NCBI GenBank assembly: GCA_024399035.1
Contig: JAKSID010000032.1
Location: 1-32,188, forward strand
Direction: 5' to 3'
Length of the DNA: 32,188 bases
From: Fibrobacter sp.
GTDB taxonomy: Bacteria; Fibrobacterota; Fibrobacteria; Fibrobacterales; Fibrobacteraceae
Shown here: positions 22,973-28,787 of the stretch, piece by piece
How the letters are laid out: each line of letters opens with the position of its first letter
How positions within the stretch are numbered: position 1 is the first letter of the stretch
The notes under the pieces: model-generated
Database searches by the model: none
What the model was told of the DNA's origin: nothing
The model's input: only the letters and a program-made list of their open reading frames with translations
Translations under genes and position numbers: made by a program

Positions 22973-24805
22973 ATGACAGTTTCTGAAGTTTTATTTGTGG
23001 TGGCAGGCCTTTTCCTTGGCCTTGCATTCAAGGGCGGAATGCTCCTGTTCCTTATACCCTTTGCCGTGGTGGCCTTTGTGCTGGCTTTCTTGAATCGCCC
23101 CCGCTTGGCTGGCCCCAACAGCGCTCGTTCTACCTCTACCTTGCCGGTGATTTCCATTGCCAAGGGCCGCAATACGAATGCCAATCCTGTGGTCGCCCCG
23201 GATCTCCGTTCCGAGTTCCGCAACGAAAACGGTATGGTGAACGAACCTGAATCCGCTCTCAAGGTAAGCCAGGTCTGGGCCCGCGCCAATACAGATATTA
23301 ACAATGGCATGCAGGGTATGATGCGTGCCATGAAACTGGTAGTTCCCCATGTGAATTCCGTGGTGGTGTTCTCCCAGCTGGATGCCAAGGAATGGGGTGT
23401 CCGTAATTTTGTGAACGATAAGGAAATGTCCGTGAATCCCTGCATTCGCATTTCCGAGAACTCCGGCCTTGTAAGCCAGCTTTTCCGCTCCAATGTGAAT
23501 CGTCTCTTGGAAGGTGACCTGACCAGCAACAAGAGCCTTATGTACTATGCGGATTCCACGCCCATCAAGTCTGTGGTGGCTGTGCCTATCCTGAATTACA
23601 ACGGTGTCCGCGTTGGCGCCTTGGTCATGGATTCTGTCTATCCCAACGCCTTTAATGACCAGACTGCTCTGGCTCTCCAGTACATTGCCGCAAGTATTAG
23701 TATGCTGGATTGGAAGGGCTTCTACTCTGCCCAGAACCACATTGCCTTGCAGCAGTACAGTGGCCTGTACAACTACCAGCGCAGGTTCTTCCAGACTATG
23801 ACTGTGAAGGACATTTACAAGCAGATTATCAGCTACGTAAAGGACAACGTGGGTTACGACCGCCTTACGATTCTCGCCATGAACAAGGTGAAAGAAGGCA
23901 CTGGCCGCGTGGTGTACTGCGAAGGTATCGATGCAGACCAGTTTGCCGAAAAGCGCTTTACCTTGAGCGACAAGGGCATCTTTGTTCTGGCCTTGCTGCG
24001 TAACCGCCCTGTGGAACGTAGCTTCTCCCAGAATTTCAACGAGTATGTGCCTCGTTTGAATGACCACGAAAAGCGTAACTTGAATTTGCGCCAACTGTTC
24101 GTAATGCCTATTGCTACCGAACCGGATTCCGCTCAGGCTGAAATTGCAATCTGCTTGGAAAACGGTGGCGAAATGCCGTATAGCGATCACGAAAAGGAAT
24201 TGCTCAAGGCATTTGCAGGCGTGGCAGGCTTTGCCTACGATCGTGCCCGTAAGTTTGAACTCGGCCGCGACATGGCTATGCGCGACGGTCTCACTGGCCT
24301 TATCAACCATCGTACACTGCATGAAACCCTCCGTTCCGAAAAGGTTCGTGCCGACCGCAAGAAGTACAACATTGGCGTGCTCATGATGGACATCGACCAC
24401 TTCAAGAGCGTCAACGATACCTATGGCCATCCTATTGGCGACGTGGTTATCAAGGGCATTGCCGACGCTATCAGCAACGAAATCCGTAAGGAAATCGACG
24501 TGGTGGCCCGTTACGGTGGCGAAGAATTTGTGGTTGGCCTTATTGAGACAACTGCAGAAGGCATGCAAGAAACCGCAGAGCGTATCCGCAAGGCCGTGCA
24601 GAAGCTTGTGTTCGATGTAAAGCAGACCGAGCCCCTTCGCGTTACTGTAAGTATCGGTGCGTTCCTGGTGACTCCGGAATTCCACGATATGAAGAAGGCG
24701 GTAAGCAACGCCGACCAGGCTTTGTACCGCGCTAAGGAAGGTGGCCGTAACCAGGTGATTCGCTTTGAAGAGGAATCTTCTGAACCTGTGGCTCCCGAAG
24801 CTTAA
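22973..24805 (+). CDS. Membrane GAF-GGDEF protein, predicted diguanylate cyclase
   Basis: The 610-residue protein is predicted to make cyclic di-GMP. Two transmembrane helices lie at about 4-20 and 24-41. Two GAF-like sensor domains follow (about 90-250 and 265-430; for example VVAVPILNYNGVRVGALVMDS), then a C-terminal GGDEF domain with RDGLTGLINHRTLHE, MMDIDHFKSVNDTYGHPIGD and the active-site GGEEF at 515-519. The inhibitory I-site position is KEID (506-509) where RxxD is expected, so product feedback may be weak. It starts 18 bases after lptG and ends at a strong terminator, so it belongs to the lptFG transcript. This suggests a link between envelope building and c-di-GMP, which is an inference from position only. 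Confidence 0.9.
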   Translation: MTVSEVLFVVAGLFLGLAFKGGMLLFLIPFAVVAFVLAFLNRPRLAGPNSARSTSTLPVISIAKGRNTNANPVVAPDLRSEFRNENGMVNEPESALKVSQVWARANTDINNGMQGMMRAMKLVVPHVNSVVVFSQLDAKEWGVRNFVNDKEMSVNPCIRISENSGLVSQLFRSNVNRLLEGDLTSNKSLMYYADSTPIKSVVAVPILNYNGVRVGALVMDSVYPNAFNDQTALALQYIAASISMLDWKGFYSAQNHIALQQYSGLYNYQRRFFQTMTVKDIYKQIISYVKDNVGYDRLTILAMNKVKEGTGRVVYCEGIDADQFAEKRFTLSDKGIFVLALLRNRPVERSFSQNFNEYVPRLNDHEKRNLNLRQLFVMPIATEPDSAQAEIAICLENGGEMPYSDHEKELLKAFAGVAGFAYDRARKFELGRDMAMRDGLTGLINHRTLHETLRSEKVRADRKKYNIGVLMMDIDHFKSVNDTYGHPIGDVVIKGIADAISNEIRKEIDVVARYGGEEFVVGLIETTAEGMQETAERIRKAVQKLVFDVKQTEPLRVTVSIGAFLVTPEFHDMKKAVSNADQALYRAKEGGRNQVIRFEEESSEPVAPEA

Positions 24806-24821
24806 AACTTTCAAAAACTTG

Positions 24822-24852
24822 GAGCCCGGGCGTTTTGTCCTGGGCTCTTTTT
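24822..24852 (+). terminator. Terminator of the lptF-lptG-GGDEF operon
   Basis: Stem GAGCCCGGG (24822-24830) pairs with 24839-24847 with one G-U, has an eight-base loop and is followed by five T. It ends 11 bases before the symporter ATG. Confidence 0.85.
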
Positions 24853-24862
24853 ATAGGTACTT

Positions 24863-26356
24863 ATGTTTACTGCTGTTGATTGGTTTGTCCTTGCTGCTTA
24901 TCTGCTGGTGTCCCTGTTTATTGGACTGTGGGTTTCTCGCGGTAACAAGAACCTGAAGGAATACATGCTGGGCGGTGGCTCCATGCCTTGGATTGCCGTG
25001 GGCATTAGCCTCATTGCTACTTCTGTCAGCGCTACCACATTCCTGGGTGCGCCTGCGGATGTGTACGGCGACAACATGACTTTCCTCATGTTCCAGATTG
25101 GTGCCTTCATCAGTATTTTCGTGGTGGGCAAAGTCTTTATTCCCCGCTTCCAGAATTCCGGAATTAGCAGTGCCTACGAACTGTTCGAGGTCCGCTATTC
25201 CAAAGGCGTACGTCGCCTAGCTGCTATTTTCTACTGTATGCACTTGTTGCTCCGTACGGGCATCTTGCTGTACGCACCTTCGCTTGTGTTGGCGCAGATT
25301 CTGCATATCGACCTGAAGGTGGCGATTATCGTGTCTGCGGCGGTGGCCATTTTCTACACCTGGTTTGGCGGCATCAAGGCGGTGATCTGGACCGACGTGA
25401 TGCAGTTCATTGTCTTCTTTGGCGGTGGTGCCCTGGTGCTTCTCATCATTTCCAATTCCGTAGGTGGCCTTGGTGAAATGGCCCGCATGGCAGGGGAGGC
25501 CGGCAAGACCAAATGGTTTGACGGAAGCCTTGATATTTCCAACGCCCGTACGTTAATCTCTGCAGGCTTTGCCTACGCCATTCTGGAAATCGCCATCCGC
25601 GGTTGCGACCAGCAATTTGTGCAACGCTATCTCAGCTGCAAGGATGTGAAGGCTGCCAACCGTTCCAGCGTTCTCTCCATGGTGCTGGGCGTTGTGGTTT
25701 CCATTCTCTTCTACTGGGTGGGTGCTGCTCTTTATGTTTACTACCAGATGGCAAAGGCCGCGCCCCTTCCCGAAGGCCTCGGCCAGAACGATGTGTTCCC
25801 TTATTTCATTGTCAATGGATTGCCCCAAGGTGTAACCGGCCTTATTGTTGCGGCCATCTGTGCAGCAGCCATGAGTTCTCTTTCTGGCGCTATCAACTCC
25901 CTTAGCAACACTTCCGAAAGGGACTTCTTCGGCTGGAAAGAAAATGAAGGCATGGGTGGCCTTAAGCGTGCAAAACTGTGGACGGTTCTGTGGGGCGTTC
26001 TTGGGGTGTTCGGTGCCCTGTTTGCCGCCACCCAGCAGGGAAGCCTTTTGAAGAACGCCGTATTCTTTACAGGTTTATTTACTGGCCCGCTTCTGGGCAT
26101 GTTCCTGCTGGCCTTCTTCGCCAATAAGCTGTTCGGTGGCGACGACAGCCCCAAGAAACTTCGTGGCTGGTGCGTGATCGTAGCGGTACTCTGCGGCATG
26201 GGTAGCCTTATCCTTGTTCAGGGGATTCCCGCCTTCGGCGTGCCCGCGGTGCTTGGCGGAATTTTCAGCTGGCCCTGGATGCCCTTGATCAGTATGACCA
26301 CAACCATTCTTGTGGCTTGCGGATTGAATGCGGTCGCCAACCTGACAAAAAAGTAA
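24863..26356 (+). CDS. Sodium:solute symporter (SSS/SLC5 family)
   Basis: This inner-membrane transporter of 497 residues has about 13 transmembrane helices and uses the sodium gradient to import a small solute. Family features are EYMLGGGSMPWIAVGISLIATSVSATTFLG near the N-terminus (the SATTFLG region lies by the Na+ and substrate site), WFGGIKAVIWTDVMQFIVF in the middle, and AAAMSSLSGAINSLSNTSERD near residues 335-354, where the Ser-Ser-Ser cluster contributes to the Na2 site. The substrate could be a sugar, inositol or sialic acid-like compound; the sequence alone does not decide. It is transcribed alone, with a terminator just before its ATG and another after its stop. No Shine-Dalgarno site is evident. 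Confidence 0.92.
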   Translation: MFTAVDWFVLAAYLLVSLFIGLWVSRGNKNLKEYMLGGGSMPWIAVGISLIATSVSATTFLGAPADVYGDNMTFLMFQIGAFISIFVVGKVFIPRFQNSGISSAYELFEVRYSKGVRRLAAIFYCMHLLLRTGILLYAPSLVLAQILHIDLKVAIIVSAAVAIFYTWFGGIKAVIWTDVMQFIVFFGGGALVLLIISNSVGGLGEMARMAGEAGKTKWFDGSLDISNARTLISAGFAYAILEIAIRGCDQQFVQRYLSCKDVKAANRSSVLSMVLGVVVSILFYWVGAALYVYYQMAKAAPLPEGLGQNDVFPYFIVNGLPQGVTGLIVAAICAAAMSSLSGAINSLSNTSERDFFGWKENEGMGGLKRAKLWTVLWGVLGVFGALFAATQQGSLLKNAVFFTGLFTGPLLGMFLLAFFANKLFGGDDSPKKLRGWCVIVAVLCGMGSLILVQGIPAFGVPAVLGGIFSWPWMPLISMTTTILVACGLNAVANLTKK

Positions 26357-26380
26357 TTCTTGAACGATGTAACAATTTTT

Positions 26381-26412
26381 TTGCCGGGCCTTGTGTGCTC
26401 GGCAATTTCTTT
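26381..26412 (+). terminator. Terminator after the symporter gene
   Basis: Stem TTGCCGGGC (26381-26389) pairs with 26397-26405 with one G-U. It has a T-rich tail (TTTCTTTT) and a T-run before the stem that could serve the opposite strand. Confidence 0.75.
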
Positions 26413-26451
26413 TATGCGTATATTATCCTTGAAAAAGATAAGGAGGTTTGT

Positions 26452-27846
26452 ATGTCTAATAAAGCGTCTTTAGTAGCGATTGCCGGTCTGTCTGCCGTGT
26501 GCTTGGGCCTACTGTGGAACCAACATAAAAATAATGAAGCTATGCTAGCTCCTGCTCCCACCGTGGAACAGAAAATCGAGGACGGTTTCGATATGGGCGT
26601 GGTTTCCGTAGTCAGTGATGAAAATCAAAAATTTGTAGCCGATCAGTACGTCACGAACTTTTATCTCTATGCAGAAAATAAAAATAAGGACAAGGCGTTT
26701 AAACAGTTGGAGGTTGATCGTTCCAAAGTTCTTGCCCTTTTCGAAAAAATGGGGATAGATCTCAAAAGTGTGGAGCAGAACACTTTGAATGTTTATGAGG
26801 ACTGGGATTATGTAGGAAAAAAAAGAATTTTGAACGGCTACACCGCCAGACAAGGGTTCCAGGTTTATTTGCCTAATAAAGATCGTGCAGATTCCCTGGA
26901 ATTGAAGCTTACAGATTTTTCCTTCGTACAGCGTGTGGTGTCTAAGGGACGCTTGAAAGATGCGGATTCTCTAGAAGTACTGACGATTAAGAAGGCTTGC
27001 CAGAAGGCTACTCAGATGGCTAAGGAATATGCCGGTAGCGTTGGCGCGCAGGTGGGGCGTGTTTATTCCGTCAAGGGTGATTCCTATGTAAATCCTTATA
27101 CCTCTTCTGATTCTGTGGTATTGTTTGCGAATGTGTCCGCAGAACTTCGTCTTGCCGGGGTGAAGGATGGCGGAAAATCCTTTGTGGAGGTTTCTCAATC
27201 CGAAGTCAAGAAATTTGCTGCGGATAAATTCCGGGTTAGCGCAAGAATTGAGTTGATGGGTCCGAATAAGGAACCTCTTTACAAGGGTGTTGCCGAGAGG
27301 ATGGATTCTGTCCTTGCGATGGCGAAAAATCTTGGTGTTGCTCAGTCTGAATTGGACGTTCAGGGACTGAGTATTAGTAGGCGGACTTCTCGGGAAATAC
27401 AGCAGGATGTGAACAAGTTGAATGTTTTTGTGGCGTCTCAACGTGTGGATGTGAATTTTACATCCAAGAAGGCTGCGGCAGCCTTTATGGCAGGCGTTTC
27501 TCCCATGAAAGATGTGATAATTTCTGATGTGAATTCCGTGTTGAGAAATGAAGACTCCCTGAGAGTGCAAGTGGTGAATTCTGCAGGGAAAAAAGCCATG
27601 GCTCGGGCGAAAGCTCTTGCGGAAGGTTTTGACGGTAAACTTGGCCGCGTAATTTCTGTGGGCAATGATGCTCACAACGTTGGTGTGCGTCCTTTGCTGG
27701 CTAAGCAGATGCGGGCTAATGGCGTTTCCCGCGCAATGATGGCGGAGGATGGACTTGCCGGACTTTTGGGCGGCGCCGACGAAATGAATATTGCTGACTC
27801 CGTAGAAATTTCCGCCTTCCTTAAGGTTGTTGCCGAAATGGAATAG
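26452..27846 (+). CDS. Exported protein with two tandem SIMPL (DUF541) domains
   Basis: The 464-residue protein has an N-terminal membrane anchor (ASLVAIAGLSAVCLGLLW, about 5-22) and two copies of the SIMPL/DUF541 fold, about 40-215 and 225-460. Each copy has the V-A-D-x-(F/Y)-x-x-x-(F/A)-x-(I/L)-like start (FVADQYVTNFYLYAENK; FAADKFRVSARIELMGPNK) and the late helix KACQKATQMAKEYAGSVGAQVGRV or KAMARAKALAEGFDGKLGRVIS. Known members are envelope proteins such as BP26 of Brucella; their role is poorly understood. The start at 26452 has an excellent AGGAGG seven bases upstream; the open frame from 26317 overlaps the symporter and is not used. Codon use is less biased than in neighbours. A decayed copy of its C-terminus follows directly. 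Confidence 0.85.
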   Translation: MSNKASLVAIAGLSAVCLGLLWNQHKNNEAMLAPAPTVEQKIEDGFDMGVVSVVSDENQKFVADQYVTNFYLYAENKNKDKAFKQLEVDRSKVLALFEKMGIDLKSVEQNTLNVYEDWDYVGKKRILNGYTARQGFQVYLPNKDRADSLELKLTDFSFVQRVVSKGRLKDADSLEVLTIKKACQKATQMAKEYAGSVGAQVGRVYSVKGDSYVNPYTSSDSVVLFANVSAELRLAGVKDGGKSFVEVSQSEVKKFAADKFRVSARIELMGPNKEPLYKGVAERMDSVLAMAKNLGVAQSELDVQGLSISRRTSREIQQDVNKLNVFVASQRVDVNFTSKKAAAAFMAGVSPMKDVIISDVNSVLRNEDSLRVQVVNSAGKKAMARAKALAEGFDGKLGRVISVGNDAHNVGVRPLLAKQMRANGVSRAMMAEDGLAGLLGGADEMNIADSVEISAFLKVVAEME

Positions 27847-27848
27847 AG

Positions 27849-27965
27849 ATGGTGTATGAGGATGGACAACGAAATGTTGGCTTCCTTGGTTCAAGTGATA
27901 ATAGCGTAGGTGATTCCGTGGAAATTTCGTCCTATATTGAGGTTCTTGGTAGATTGAAGTTCTAG
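27849..27965 (+). pseudogene. Remnant of a second SIMPL gene C-terminus
   Basis: A 38-codon frame starts two bases after the SIMPL stop, in a different reading frame. Its translation repeats the end of the SIMPL protein: the start MVYEDG matches MAEDG, and DSVEISSYIEVLGRLK matches DSVEISAFLKVVAEME. The nucleotide sequences are also alike (GATTCCGTGGAAATTTC against GACTCCGTAGAAATTTC). The most likely origin is a tandem duplicate of which only the tail remains. It could still be translated by coupling, since its ATG lies next to the stop. Confidence 0.75.
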
Positions 27966-28009
27966 AATCGCAAATAAACCAAGGAAAGTCAAAAAAAAAT
28001 GAAAAAATG

Positions 28010-28054
28010 GCCCATATCCCTTTACAAGCTGAAATTATTTAGCTATATATGGGC
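28010..28054. repeat. Inverted repeat across the tRNA-Gly promoter
   Basis: GCCCATAT (28010-28017) is the exact reverse complement of 28047-28054. The right arm overlaps the -10 box and the predicted start region of tRNA-Gly. It may be a regulatory site or a chance pairing. Confidence 0.4.
28021..28049 (+). promoter_or_regulatory. Promoter of tRNA-Gly
   Basis: TTTACA (28021-28026) and TATATA (28044-28049) are 17 bases apart. The predicted start is about five bases before the mature tRNA. Both boxes are close to the sigma-70 consensus. Confidence 0.75.
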
Positions 28055-28060
28055 TACCCC

Positions 28061-28133
<73 letters not shown>

Positions 28134-28142
28134 CTAAAACAA

Positions 28143-28171
28143 AAGAAGACGCTGCAAAGCGTCTTTTTTTT
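28143..28171 (+). terminator. Terminator of tRNA-Gly
   Basis: An 8-bp perfect stem AAGACGCT/AGCGTCTT (28146-28153 with 28158-28165) closes a GCAA tetraloop, with an A-run before and a T-run after. Confidence 0.9.
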
Positions 28172-28208
28172 GTTTTATATGCTGTGACAATGGGGATTGG
28201 GAACCGAA

Positions 28209-28342
28209 GACCCCTCGGGGTCGGGGTGCGCCTACTTCGGCTTTGTGGGCGTAGCCCGTGAAAGCTGAAGTAGAACTCGGATCGCCGTAGGCGATACGAG
28301 CCCTTTGGGTGAGCAATCAGCCGCGTAGCGGGGACTGATTGC
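28209..28342. repeat. Cluster of four hairpins, three with GTA loops
   Basis: In a gene-free stretch, four inverted repeats follow one another: 28209-28222 (GACCCC/GGGGTC); 28232-28273 (13-bp arms with one G-U, inner stem GGGC-GTA-GCCC); 28276-28300 (CTCG and ATCGCC arms around GTA); and 28313-28342 (8-bp arms GCAATCAG/CTGATTGC with inner CCGC-GTA-GCGG). The shared GC-GTA-GC tips suggest a dispersed palindromic element related to REP or similar sequences. Confidence 0.8.
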
Positions 28343-28410
28343 GAATAGTCCCTTTTCCCGCACCCCTTTTTCATTGCGAATAGTCCCTTTTCCCGCACCC
28401 CTTTTTCATT
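28341..28410. repeat. Perfect 35-bp tandem duplication carrying the tRNA-Gly 3' end
   Basis: Bases 28341-28375 and 28376-28410 are identical. Each unit contains AGTCCCTTTTCCCGC, the exact 15 bases that form the 3' T-stem and acceptor strand of tRNA-Gly (28118-28132). Copies of a tRNA 3' end are typical of attachment sites left by integrating elements, but no integrase is present. Confidence 0.85.
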
Positions 28411-28652
28411 AAAAAAATCCCATATATAGTGGTGGACTTGTCAAGGCATTGTCCCCAAAAAAGTCCTTTTTTTCGAAGTGTTTTCGTAACTTCTTATGTG
28501 ACAAAGAATTAAGAAAATACGTGTTCTTCTGTGCACTAACCCTTTTGTTTTGAAACTTTTTCAAAACTTACAGAAATGTGACAACTTTTTTGAAAAAAAT
28601 CACATTTTTTTTGATCAACCTATACAAAAGTCAATATCTTTTATTATCTTGT
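28411..28652. other. AT-rich non-coding regulatory zone upstream of nrdD
   Basis: No gene is seen. The zone holds an NrdR-box-like ATATAGTG site at 28417-28432, and a terminator-like stem GGACTT/AAGTCC (28434-28439 with 28461-28466) followed by seven T. It also holds a perfect 9-bp palindrome GTTTTGAAA/TTTCAAAAC (28547-28567) and an 8-bp inverted repeat AAATGTGA/TCACATTT (28574-28581 with 28600-28607), again followed by a T-run. These may be operators for anaerobic or nucleotide-linked control, or attenuators. Confidence 0.5.
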
Positions 28653-28701
28653 ATCGCATATCTTGTGGTTGGGGACAACAAGAGGGCACAAGATATAGTG
28701 G
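28653..28701 (+). promoter_or_regulatory. Pair of NrdR-box-like sites before nrdD
   Basis: The site at 28686-28701 (GCACAAGATATAGTGG) agrees at most positions with the NrdR consensus ACACWATATATWGTGT as I remember it. A weaker site lies at 28653-28668. Their cores form a perfect 10-bp inverted repeat (28658-28667 with 28687-28696). Centres are 33 bases apart, close to three helical turns. TATAGT at 28694-28699 could be the -10 box, so the repressor would cover the promoter. NrdR is the usual ATP/dATP-sensing repressor of ribonucleotide reductase genes. Confidence 0.6.
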
Positions 28702-28787
28702 AAATGTAGAAATTGAACAAATTTCGCCAGTTTCGATAAAAGGCTCTGTTTTTGTCGCCTGGCGAACCAAAAAACTCAGGATTGGTG
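28702..28787 (+). other. nrdD leader with a stem
   Basis: If transcription starts just after 28701, the leader is about 85 bases. TTCGCCAG (28723-28730) is the exact reverse complement of 28759-28766, giving an 8-bp stem with a 28-base loop. The AGGA ribosome-binding site (28778-28781) lies six bases before the ATG. The stem does not match a riboswitch family I know. Confidence 0.4.

Noticed and set aside
26317..26451. N-terminal extension of the SIMPL protein
   Set aside because: It overlaps the symporter gene and its terminator, whereas the ATG at 26452 has a near-perfect AGGAGG site.
28134..28410. Complete integrative element at tRNA-Gly
   Set aside because: No integrase or any other gene lies between the tRNA end and its copies; only a scar, miniature element or empty site can be argued.
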